Below are positions 1-5,569 of a stretch of 11,716 nucleotides of DNA, piece by piece. Origin of the DNA: Nitriliruptoraceae bacterium (lineage in GTDB: Bacteria > Actinomycetota > Nitriliruptoria > Nitriliruptorales > Nitriliruptoraceae). The first letter of the stretch is position 1. Every line of letters starts with the position of its first letter. The notes under the pieces were generated by a model. That model was not told the origin of the DNA. It did no database searches and was given only the letters and a program-made list of their open reading frames with translations. The DNA lies in assembly GCA_007118045.1 (NCBI GenBank), contig SKTG01000173.1:1-11716 (forward strand), read 5' to 3'. The position numbers and the translations under genes were made by a program.

Positions 1-291
1 GCCGGGACCCGCGCCCTCGCGACGGCCCTGGCGGCCGCCTGCCACTCGGCGCGTACGCCGGCGCTCGACGGCGTCGCTCGGGCGACCTTGAGCCCACGGC
101 GCCGCGAGGCGGCCGCGCTGGTCCTCCGCGGCCACCGGGGTCCGGAGATCGCCGCACGCATGGGCGTCTCCGTGCGGACGGTGGACAACCACCTCGCCGC
201 CGTCTACCGACAGGTCGGCGTGCGGGACCGGCGCGAACTGACGAGCATCTTCGAGGCGGACCGGCCCCCGTTCACGTCCGGGTCGGGCTGA
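1..291 (+). CDS. LuxR-family transcriptional regulator, C-terminal part (5' end outside window)
   Basis: The reading frame is open from the first base to the TGA at 289-291, so this is the last 96 residues of a longer protein. The C-terminal part is a LuxR/NarL-type helix-turn-helix of about 55 residues. It begins near LSPRRREAAALV, carries the recognition helix around MGVSVRTVDNHLAAVYRQVGV, and ends with the usual RRELTSIF-like helix. This domain binds DNA as a dimer and normally sits at the very C-terminus, as here. The TTG at base 88 is inside the domain boundary and is not a credible start, because the Ala/Leu-rich sequence before it has the same codon use. The sensing part lies upstream, outside the window, so a response regulator, an autoinducer-type LuxR and a large MalT-like LAL protein all remain possible. 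It converges on the purine permease gene, 60 bases away. Confidence 0.85.
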   Translation, partial: AGTRALATALAAACHSARTPALDGVARATLSPRRREAAALVLRGHRGPEIAARMGVSVRTVDNHLAAVYRQVGVRDRRELTSIFEADRPPFTSGSG

Positions 292-300
292 CCCGTCGGC

Positions 301-350
301 CTCCGGGCGCTGAGGCGTCCCGAGCGCAGGATGCCCTCGCGCGCCCGGGG
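301..350. terminator. GC-rich dyad between convergent genes, possible bidirectional terminator
   Basis: CCGGGCGC at 303-310 pairs perfectly with GCGCCCGG at 341-348, and one G-U and one C-G pair can extend the stem outward. The loop is about 30 bases and there is no T-tract on either side. It lies in the 60-base gap between two convergent stop codons, which is where a shared terminator would be expected. The call rests on position and pairing only. Confidence 0.3.
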
Positions 351-351
351 C

Positions 352-1704
352 TCACTCGGCGAACCACACGAAGTAGGCGAGGAACACCACCAGCAGCCCG
401 TACATGATCGGGCTGACCTCGCGTCCGCGGCCCCGGAACACCATCAGCAGCGGGAACAGGATCAGACCGAGCGCGATCCCGGTGGCGATCGAGTAGGTCA
501 GCGGCATCGCGACCACCGTCACGAAGGCGGGGATGGCGACCTCCATCTCGTCCCACGCGATGTCCCCGAGTCCCCTCGCCATCATCACGCCGACGATGAT
601 CAGCGCGGGTGCCGTCACCTCGGCGGTGACCACGGCGAGCAACGGCGAGAACAGCAGCGCGAGCAGGAACAGGCCGGCCGTGACCACCGAGGTCAGCCCG
701 GTCCGGCCTCCCGCCCCGACGCCGGCCGACGACTCGATGTAGGAGGTCGTCGTCGAGGTGCCGAGCACGCCGCCCGCGACGGTGGCCGCGCCGTCCGAGA
801 CCAACGCGCGGTTGCCGGCGGGGAGCCGGCCCTGCTCGTCGAGCAGCCCCGCCTGGTTCGTGACCGCGATCAGGGTCCCGGCGGTGTCGAAGAAGTCGAC
901 GAACAGCATCGTGAAGACCACGACCGCCATCTGGACGCTGAGCAGTTCCGGGAGGGCCGTGATCCCGGCGCCGAAGGTCGGTGCCAGGCTCGGTGGTGTG
1001 TCGACGACCCCGGTCGGGGTGTCGATCAGGCCCACCAGCACGCCCACGGTGGCCGTGACGACGATGCCGTAGAAGACGGCGCCCTTGAGGCCGCGCAGCA
1101 GCAGCAGCGCGGTGGCGACGATGCCGAACAGTGCCAGCGCCGTCCCACCCGAGGTCAGGTCGCCGAGGGCCACCAGCGTCGCCTCGTCGGCCACGACCAC
1201 CCCGGCGTTCTGCAGCCCGATGAACGCGATGAAGAGCCCGATGCCGGCGCCCACGGCCAGCTTCAGCTGCATCGGGATCGCATCGATGACCTTCTGGCGC
1301 ACGCCGGTGATCGCGAGGACCAGGAACAGCACCCCGGACACGAACGTGGCGGCCAGTGCGGTCTCCCACGGCACCTCCATGCCGATGACGACCGTGAACG
1401 CGAAGAAGGCGTTGAGGCCCATGCCAGGTGCCTGGGCCACCGGCAGCTTGGCCCACAGCCCCATGATCAGGGTGCCGATCGCGGCCGCCAGGCACGTGGC
1501 GACGAACACGGCGCCGAAGTCCATCCCCGTGGCGCTGAGGATGTCGGGGTTGACGAACACGATGTAGGCCATCGCCAGGAACGTCGTGAGTCCGGCGACG
1601 GCCTCCGTGCGCACGGTGGTGCCGTGCCTCGACAGGTGGAAGTAGCGGTCGAGGACGCCGGTCGGGCCGCCCTCGGTGTTCGTGGTCTGTGGAGCATCGG
1701 CCAC
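352..1704 (-). CDS. AzgA-family purine permease (NCS2, adenine/guanine/hypoxanthine type)
   Basis: This 450-residue inner-membrane protein matches the AzgA branch of nucleobase:cation symporters (PbuG, PbuO, AdeP and GhxP are family members). These import purine bases for salvage using a proton gradient. Family motifs are clear: RYFHLSRHGTTVRTEAVAGLTT at the N-terminus (about 20-41), QAPGMGLNAFFAF (91-103), VDFFDTAGTL (269-278) and GTSTTTSYIESSAG (315-328). The rest is a run of hydrophobic helices, and the length is normal. The exact base preference cannot be read from sequence. The GTG start at 1704 is preferred because GAGGA stands 7 bases upstream and the family N-terminus begins shortly after. 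The frame stays open far upstream, to about 3177, but only as a shadow of genes on the other strand. Its 5' leader contains hairpins, annotated separately. Confidence 0.93.
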   Translation of the reverse strand: MADAPQTTNTEGGPTGVLDRYFHLSRHGTTVRTEAVAGLTTFLAMAYIVFVNPDILSATGMDFGAVFVATCLAAAIGTLIMGLWAKLPVAQAPGMGLNAFFAFTVVIGMEVPWETALAATFVSGVLFLVLAITGVRQKVIDAIPMQLKLAVGAGIGLFIAFIGLQNAGVVVADEATLVALGDLTSGGTALALFGIVATALLLLRGLKGAVFYGIVVTATVGVLVGLIDTPTGVVDTPPSLAPTFGAGITALPELLSVQMAVVVFTMLFVDFFDTAGTLIAVTNQAGLLDEQGRLPAGNRALVSDGAATVAGGVLGTSTTTSYIESSAGVGAGGRTGLTSVVTAGLFLLALLFSPLLAVVTAEVTAPALIIVGVMMARGLGDIAWDEMEVAIPAFVTVVAMPLTYSIATGIALGLILFPLLMVFRGRGREVSPIMYGLLVVFLAYFVWFAE

Positions 1705-1723
1705 GGTGGGATCCTCGTGAGCG

Positions 1724-1790
1724 CGCCACGGCGTGGCGACGGGACGGTGGGAGCGGGTTCGGGAGCGGGGAGACGCCCCGCTGGAGGGGC
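1724..1790 (-). promoter_or_regulatory. Structured 5' leader of the purine permease gene
   Basis: Three short perfect hairpins can form in the RNA before the permease start. CGCCAC/GTGGCG (1724-1729 with 1733-1738, 3-base loop) sits 20 bases from the start codon and just upstream of the ribosome site. AGCGGGG/CCCCGCT (1764-1770 with 1776-1782, 5-base loop) competes with GCCCC/GGGGC (1775-1779 with 1786-1790, 6-base loop), because they share bases 1776-1779. Mutually exclusive stems are typical of attenuators, but such GC-rich DNA makes short stems by chance. It does not resemble the known purine riboswitch. Confidence 0.3.
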
Positions 1791-1805
1791 TCTCGCGCGG
1801 CGTGG

Positions 1806-1811
1806 AATGTA
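1806..1811 (-). promoter_or_regulatory. Possible -10 element of the purine permease gene
   Basis: TACATT on the minus strand (AATGTA on plus) is one of the few AT-rich hexamers in the divergent spacer and fits TANNNT. It would give a leader of roughly 95 bases before the GTG at 1704. No convincing -35 element is visible, so this is a weak call. The rest of the spacer 1705-1953 has no gene that I can support. Confidence 0.25.
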
Positions 1812-1885
1812 GGACAGGACCTCCGTGGACCCCAGCCCGGCCGGTCGGCTGGTCGGAGCAGGCGCGCTGATGCGGCATCCTGTCC
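1811..1885. repeat. Inverted pair of GGACAGGA in the permease/membrane-protein divergent spacer
   Basis: GGACAGGA at 1812-1819 is matched by its reverse complement TCCTGTCC at 1878-1885, 58 bases apart. The longer form AGGACAGGA (1811-1819) also occurs at 2871-2879 (plus strand) and at 6494-6486 (minus strand), in both cases just before a start codon. It could be an operator-like word or a coincidence of purine-rich ribosome-binding sequence. Confidence 0.25.
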
Positions 1886-1953
1886 CTGACAGCCTCCCCA
1901 CCGAGGCCGCCGGAACCCCCGACGGCCCTGGAGACCAGCGAGACGATGGACGT

Positions 1954-2826
1954 ATGACCCAGTCGCGCGACGCCGACGACCAGTGGCTCATGGAGCCCGG
2001 CCAGCAGGCCGGGCCCGCGATCGCGGAGGACGACCGCGACGCCCACGACGCCGACCGCCACGATGCGTCGGACGCGACGCGTCGGCGCGCCACCTCGCCG
2101 CCCAACGGGTCGGGAGCCGGCACCCGGCCGGGTCTCGTGCGCATCGACGACCTCGGCCCGGGCCTCGACCTCGGCCCGGACCGTTCCGTCGACGATCCGC
2201 TCCCCGACGTGGCCTCGCTCGCCGCCGTGACCCGCTTCCGACGACGGCGCCTGGCCGTGGGAGGCGTGGCGGTGCTGATCGCGACGCTGCTCGTGCTCGG
2301 GGTGGGCGTTCTCCTCCAACGCGGCCTCCCGCCCGGCGAGGACGCCGCCACCGAGGGAACGAGCGGCACGGACGAGGACGTCGCGACCGACGAGGCTCCC
2401 GAGCAGGACGCAGCGACCGAGGAGCCGGCCGCGGACGACCCCACGGACGGCACCGCCACGGACGACGCCGCCACGGCCACCGAGGACGCGGCCACCGACG
2501 ACGGCGTCACGACGGCCCCGCCCGCCGACGCGGAGCCCGTCGACCTCGAGGTCGGCGTCGCCGGCGTCGCCGCCACCCAGGCGACGCTGACCGCTCACCC
2601 CTGGGGAACGGAGCTGCGGGTGGGGCTGGTCGGGCTCGAGGAGAACGGCACCTACCACGTCCAGTTCGAGCCCGTCGACGGAGCCAGCGTGGACGTCGGC
2701 AGCGTGGCGGGAGCCGGCCCCGAGGAGGTGGTGGCCACCTTCTCCGGGGCCGTCGAGCGGGACGACCTCGCGGCGGTGGTGGTCCGCTCCGACGCCGGCG
2801 AGGAGATCGCCCGCGCGCAGCTGTGA
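1954..2826 (+). CDS. Single-pass membrane protein with RskA-like C-terminal domain
   Basis: This 290-residue protein has three parts. Residues 1-99 are hydrophilic and acidic and end in FRRRR. A single transmembrane helix follows at about 100-121 (LAVGGVAVLIATLLVLGVGVLL). Residues 128-195 are a low-complexity Asp/Glu/Ala/Thr/Pro linker. The end (about 197-290) resembles the outer domain of anti-sigma-K factors (RskA), with AHPWGTELRVGLVGLEENGTYHVQFEPVDG followed by short beta strands. The arginines before the helix predict the N-terminus inside and the C-terminus outside. The zinc-binding HxxxCxxC motif of anti-sigma factors is absent and no sigma factor gene is adjacent, so an anti-sigma role is not supported. 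The ATG at 1954 is preferred over in-frame GTG 1825 and ATG 1870, because about 13 of the 43 codons upstream end in A or T whereas the next 18 all end in G or C. The function is unknown. Confidence 0.8.
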   Translation: MTQSRDADDQWLMEPGQQAGPAIAEDDRDAHDADRHDASDATRRRATSPPNGSGAGTRPGLVRIDDLGPGLDLGPDRSVDDPLPDVASLAAVTRFRRRRLAVGGVAVLIATLLVLGVGVLLQRGLPPGEDAATEGTSGTDEDVATDEAPEQDAATEEPAADDPTDGTATDDAATATEDAATDDGVTTAPPADAEPVDLEVGVAGVAATQATLTAHPWGTELRVGLVGLEENGTYHVQFEPVDGASVDVGSVAGAGPEEVVATFSGAVERDDLAAVVVRSDAGEEIARAQL

Positions 2827-2849
2827 CCGGTCTTCCCGGGCCGCGCCGC

Positions 2850-2855
2850 TAGGGT
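2850..2855 (+). promoter_or_regulatory. Candidate -10 (TAGGGT) of the FAD oxidoreductase gene
   Basis: TAGGGT stands 31 bases before the GTG start and is followed by an AGGAG ribosome site (2876-2880, 6-base spacing). It matches a TAGNNT element found at similar places before five other genes in the window. No clear -35 hexamer is visible. It suggests that the oxidoreductase has its own promoter although it follows the membrane protein by only 60 bases. Confidence 0.4.
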
Positions 2856-2886
2856 CCGTGCGCGACCGCGAGGACAGGAGCTTCAC

Positions 2887-4326
2887 GTGGTCCGGACCCG
2901 GTTGAGCGAGCCCGACGCGGTGGTCGTGGGCTCCGGTCCCAACGGACTCGCCGCTGCGTTGACGCTGGCGCGCGAGGGTTTCAAGGTCACGGTGCTGGAG
3001 GCCGCCGAGGAACCCGGCGGCGGGACCCGGACCTTCGACGATCCCGTGGTGCCGGGCCTGCGCCACGACCACTGTTCCGCAGCCCACCCGCTCGGAGCGG
3101 GCTCGCCGTTCTTCCGCACGTTGCCGCTCGACCGCTACGGGCTCGAGTGGCGCCGTGCGGAGATCGACTGCGCTCACCCGCTGGACGACGGCACGGCCGT
3201 CGTGACCCGACGCGACCTCGCGGCCACACTGGCGGGTCTCGGTCCGGACGCGGCGGCGTGGGACCGCATCTTCGGGGCGGCGTCACGCCGGTTCGAGGCG
3301 CTCGCGGACGACCTGCTCGGCCCCATCGTCGGCGTGCCGTCCCACCCGTTGACCACCGCCCGATCCGGGTTGCCCGCCCTGCTGCCCGCCACGGTCACCG
3401 CCCGTGGGTTCGCCACCGGACGGGGAGCGGCCCTGTTCGGCGGCATCGCCGCTCACGCCGTGACCAGACTCGACCAGCCGCTGACCAGCGCGGTCGGGTT
3501 GCTGCTCGGCGCCGCCGGACACGTCCACGGTTGGCCGGTCGCGCGAGGCGGCTCCGAAGCGATCTGGCGGGCCATGGTCGCCCTGCTCGAGGAGCTCGGC
3601 GGCGAGGTCGTCACCGGCACCCGGGTGCGTTCCTTCGCCGACGTGCCGCGGGCCCGGGTCGCGCTGTTCGACACCACCCCCACGATCCTCGCCGAGGTGC
3701 TCGGTGACCGCCTGTCGCCGCGCGAGCGCAAGCGGACCGCGCGCTGGCAGTACGGACCCGGCGTCTACAAGGTGGACTTCGCGGTCCGCGGCAGCGTGCC
3801 GTGGACGGCGCCCGACGCCCGATCGGCCTGCACGGTGCACCTGGCCGGGACCTTCGAGGAGCTCGCCGAGGCGGAGGCGCAGGCGGCCGGTGGCGAGCTG
3901 CCGCAACGCCCCTTCGTGCTGGTGGTGCAGCCCCACGTCGCCGACCCCGACCGTGAGGTGGACGGCATCACGCCGCTCTGGACCTACGCCCACGTCCCGC
4001 ACGGCTGTCGGGACGACGTGCTGCCCCTGCTGGAGGCGCAGATCGAGCGGTTCGCTCCCGGCTTCGGTGAGCAGGTGGTGGCCCGTCACGTCACCACGCC
4101 GGCGCAGTTCGAAGCGGCCAACCCGAACCTGCACGGCGGGGACATCACGGGGGGTGCCAGCCGTCCGCTCCAGCTGCTGGCCCGGCCGCGCCTGTCCCCG
4201 GACCCCTACGCCACCTCGGTGCCGGGCGTGTGGCTGTGTTCCTCCTCGACGCCTCCGGGCGGGGGCGTGCACGGGATGTGCGGCAACAACGCGGCCCGTT
4301 CCGCTCTGCGGGTGTTGACCGCCTGA
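2887..4326 (+). CDS. FAD-dependent oxidoreductase, CrtI (phytoene desaturase)/PYROXD2-like
   Basis: This 479-residue flavoprotein opens with an FAD-binding Rossmann fold: VVVGSGPNGLAAALTLAREG (12-31, GxGxxG at 15-20), the acidic residue E38 at the end of the second strand, then EEPGGGTRTF. The C-terminus closes with the second FAD motif typical of the CrtI/amine-oxidase superfamily, PGVWLCSSSTPPGGGVHGMCGNNAARSAL. The whole pattern is closest to the phytoene dehydrogenase-like group that includes human PYROXD2. These proteins are often annotated as carotenoid desaturases without proof of substrate. No phytoene synthase or other carotenoid gene is in the window, so a true carotenoid role is unproven. 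The GTG start has a good AGGAG site 6 bases upstream, and the fold begins within ten residues of it. It converges on the PPOX gene. The B12-binding MerR regulator a few genes away is of a type that often controls carotenoid genes. Confidence 0.88.
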   Translation: MVRTRLSEPDAVVVGSGPNGLAAALTLAREGFKVTVLEAAEEPGGGTRTFDDPVVPGLRHDHCSAAHPLGAGSPFFRTLPLDRYGLEWRRAEIDCAHPLDDGTAVVTRRDLAATLAGLGPDAAAWDRIFGAASRRFEALADDLLGPIVGVPSHPLTTARSGLPALLPATVTARGFATGRGAALFGGIAAHAVTRLDQPLTSAVGLLLGAAGHVHGWPVARGGSEAIWRAMVALLEELGGEVVTGTRVRSFADVPRARVALFDTTPTILAEVLGDRLSPRERKRTARWQYGPGVYKVDFAVRGSVPWTAPDARSACTVHLAGTFEELAEAEAQAAGGELPQRPFVLVVQPHVADPDREVDGITPLWTYAHVPHGCRDDVLPLLEAQIERFAPGFGEQVVARHVTTPAQFEAANPNLHGGDITGGASRPLQLLARPRLSPDPYATSVPGVWLCSSSTPPGGGVHGMCGNNAARSALRVLTA

Positions 4327-4334
4327 GCGAGGAT

Positions 4335-4376
4335 CGCGCCCGGACCGACCGCGGGGGCCGACCTCGCGCGGGCGCG
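4335..4376. terminator. GC-rich dyad between convergent genes, possible bidirectional terminator
   Basis: CGCGCCCG at 4335-4342 pairs perfectly with CGGGCGCG at 4369-4376 (26-base loop). An alternative stem, GCGAGG 4327-4332 with CCTCGC 4362-4367, starts right after the TGA at 4324-4326. There is no T-tract. The position between two convergent stops 61 bases apart supports a shared terminator, but this is inferred. Confidence 0.35.
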
Positions 4377-4387
4377 CGTCGTGTCGC

Positions 4388-4822
4388 TCAACCGACCTCG
4401 CCGTACTGCTTGCGGAAGTCCCACGAGGCCAGGCTGACGGGCTCGAACCGGATCCACTCGTGGTGGTCGGCCGGCTCGAGCGGCTGGTCGCTCGCGAAGT
4501 ACTTGCGCGAGAACCCCGCCCGAACCGCCAACGGGACCTCGCCGTCGTCCACGAAGCGGTAGGTCAGCCGGCCCGACGCCCCGCGTAGCTCCACGTACTC
4601 GGTCCCCCCGTCGACGACGAACGCCGCCCGGGTGCCCTCGCGCAGGCGGCGGGTGCGCTTGGCTCGGGTGAGGTTCCAGACCCACAGCGCGCCCTCGTAC
4701 CAGACGTACCAGACGGGCACGACGGCGGGCCAACCCTCGGCGTCGATCGTGCTCAGGCGCAGCACGCGTTCCTCCGCCAGGAACGCGTCGAGCTCCTCGT
4801 CGGTCATGGTCAGCTTGCTCAC
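4388..4822 (-). CDS. Pyridoxamine 5'-phosphate oxidase-family (PPOX-type split barrel) protein
   Basis: This 144-residue protein has the small split-barrel flavin fold of the PNPOx-like family. Visible family features are the N-terminal helix ELDAFLAEERVLRLSTIDAEGWPAVVPVWYVWYEGALWVWN (about 10-50), the basic KRTRRLREGTRAAFVVD segment, a central TEYVELRGASGRLTY strand pair, and SWDFRKQYG near the end. Members bind FMN or the deazaflavin F420 and act as small oxidoreductases, or in some branches handle heme. The sequence does not decide which cofactor or substrate applies. The length is typical for a single-domain member. The GTG start at 4822 is chosen because GGGAG lies 5 bases upstream; the in-frame ATG at 4807 has no ribosome site. 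A candidate -10 lies 72 bases upstream, back to back with that of the divergent membrane-protein gene. Confidence 0.85.
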   Translation of the reverse strand: MSKLTMTDEELDAFLAEERVLRLSTIDAEGWPAVVPVWYVWYEGALWVWNLTRAKRTRRLREGTRAAFVVDGGTEYVELRGASGRLTYRFVDDGEVPLAVRAGFSRKYFASDQPLEPADHHEWIRFEPVSLASWDFRKQYGEVG

Positions 4823-4894
4823 GTGCGCTCCCGCCTCGGTTCCGTCCGCCTCGGCCCCGCGGCCCTCTCACGTGCGGTCCGGTCCGCGCAGCCG

Positions 4895-4919
4895 AAGCTA
4901 GCGGCGTCACCGGTAGCCT
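4895..4919. promoter_or_regulatory. Back-to-back candidate -10 elements of two divergent genes
   Basis: TAGCTT on the minus strand (plus 4895-4900) faces the PPOX gene, and TAGCCT at 4914-4919 on the plus strand faces the small membrane-protein gene, 27 bases before its start. Both fit the TAGNNT element seen elsewhere in the window. They are so close that the -35 region of the plus promoter would overlay the minus -10, so RNA polymerase could probably not occupy both at once. The palindrome GCTAGC (4897-4902) lies within. Confidence 0.4.
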
Positions 4920-4946
4920 CGGGACCATCGATCGGAGAGGAGTGGG

Positions 4947-5207
4947 GTGAGCGGATCGCCGCCGGACGAGCGCGACCCCTTCGCGCCGATCGAGGCTTCA
5001 CCCCGGTTCGCGACCCCGTTGGCGGTCGCCGCCATGGTGCTCGGTGTGCTCGCGGCGGTGACCGGCCTGGCGATCGTGGTGGGTGCGACCGGGATGGTGC
5101 TCGGGCTCGTCGCCCACGTGAAGGGCAGTCGGCTCGGGCTGCCCGCGACCGCCGTGGCCGCCGTCGGCATGATCGCCGGCATGGCGATCGTGATGTACCT
5201 GCGTTGA
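4947..5207 (+). CDS. Small two-helix membrane protein, DUF4190-like
   Basis: This 86-residue protein has a short polar N-terminus (SGSPPDERDPFAPIEASPRF). A Gly/Ala-rich hydrophobic stretch follows at about 23-58, then a basic turn AHVKGSRLGLP and a second membrane helix (TAVAAVGMIAGMAIVMYL). The order helix, GLVAHVKGSRLGLPATAVA, helix recalls DUF4190-type small membrane proteins, in which a conserved basic loop joins two glycine-rich helices. No enzymatic residues are visible and the function is unknown. The start is GTG at 4947, with AGGAG at 4938-4942, 4 bases upstream. A strong hairpin follows the stop directly, so the transcript probably ends there and the dodecin gene is separate. Confidence 0.75.
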   Translation: MSGSPPDERDPFAPIEASPRFATPLAVAAMVLGVLAAVTGLAIVVGATGMVLGLVAHVKGSRLGLPATAVAAVGMIAGMAIVMYLR

Positions 5208-5211
5208 GCGC

Positions 5212-5234
5212 CCGGGTCGCCGGCGGCGACCCGG
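5212..5234 (+). terminator. Strong GC hairpin after the small membrane-protein gene
   Basis: CCGGGTCGCC at 5212-5221 pairs over ten bases without mismatch with GGCGACCCGG at 5225-5234, leaving a 3-base loop. It starts 5 bases after the stop codon. No run of T follows, which is common for terminators in GC-rich actinobacteria. This is the best-formed hairpin in the window. Confidence 0.6.
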
Positions 5235-5274
5235 CTCGTCCCGTGGCGAGCCTGATCGTCGTGGCCGGTCGCGC

Positions 5275-5280
5275 TAGGCT
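5275..5280 (+). promoter_or_regulatory. Candidate -10 (TAGGCT) of the dodecin gene
   Basis: TAGGCT lies 65 bases before the dodecin ATG and downstream of the hairpin that closes the preceding gene. It fits the recurring TAGNNT element. CTGATC, 17 bases before it, could serve as a weak -35. The call is based on motif recurrence and position. Confidence 0.4.
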
Positions 5281-5345
5281 CAGCCGGTTCGAGGATCCCG
5301 GGGCTCCATGGCTCTCGTGGACCCCGCGCGGCGAGGAGTGACGTC

Positions 5346-5549
5346 ATGGCGGTGATCAAGACGATCGACCTGGTCGGCGTGTCGACCGAGTCCTGGCGGG
5401 ACGCGGCTCACAAGGCGCTCTCGGAGGCCACCAACACGCTACGCAACGTGGAGGGCCTCAGCGTCCTCGAGACGTCCGCGGTGGTCGAGGACGACCGGAT
5501 CAGCGAGTACCACACCCACGTCCGGATCCGCTTCCGCATCTCGCGCTGA
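5346..5549 (+). CDS. Dodecin-family protein (flavin-binding type, atypical site)
   Basis: This 67-residue protein has the full dodecin pattern: IKTIDLVGVSTESWRDAAHKALSEATNTLRNVEGLSVLETSAVVEDDRISEYHTHVRIRFRIS, giving a beta strand, one helix and two more strands. Dodecins form hollow dodecamers that bind flavins in stacked pairs and buffer free flavin or riboflavin breakdown products. The Trp that sandwiches the flavin in the classical family (…nlrWFevv…) is replaced: the aligned residue is Gly37 (RNVEGLSVLE). The usual Gln on the binding strand (EYqV) is His56. The ligand may therefore differ, or the protein may belong to a non-flavin dodecin subfamily. The start is ATG with AGGAG 7 bases upstream, and the length is normal. 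The gene converges on the MerR-B12 regulator gene with only 20 bases between the stops. Confidence 0.88.
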   Translation: MAVIKTIDLVGVSTESWRDAAHKALSEATNTLRNVEGLSVLETSAVVEDDRISEYHTHVRIRFRISR

Positions 5550-5569
5550 GCCCGGCGCCGCCTCGTCGG

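Noticed and set aside
1705..1811. A classical purine riboswitch before the permease gene
   Set aside because: The conserved three-way junction core and loop sequences are not visible. The leader is only a series of GC-rich stems.
1825..1953. An earlier GTG start (1825) for the RskA-like membrane protein, possibly leaderless after TAGGAC at 1810-1815
   Set aside because: About 13 of the 43 extra codons end in A or T, against none of the 18 that follow ATG 1954, so the segment does not look coding.
1954..2826. A zinc-binding anti-sigma factor
   Set aside because: There is no HxxxCxxC motif in the cytoplasmic part and no adjacent sigma factor gene.
352..3177. A minus-strand frame open for 941 codons, which would extend the permease by about 490 residues
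   Set aside because: The part beyond 1704 is antisense to the RskA-like membrane protein and the FAD oxidoreductase. It is low-complexity Arg/Gly/Val/Ala sequence, and a good ribosome site and the family N-terminus mark the real start at 1704.
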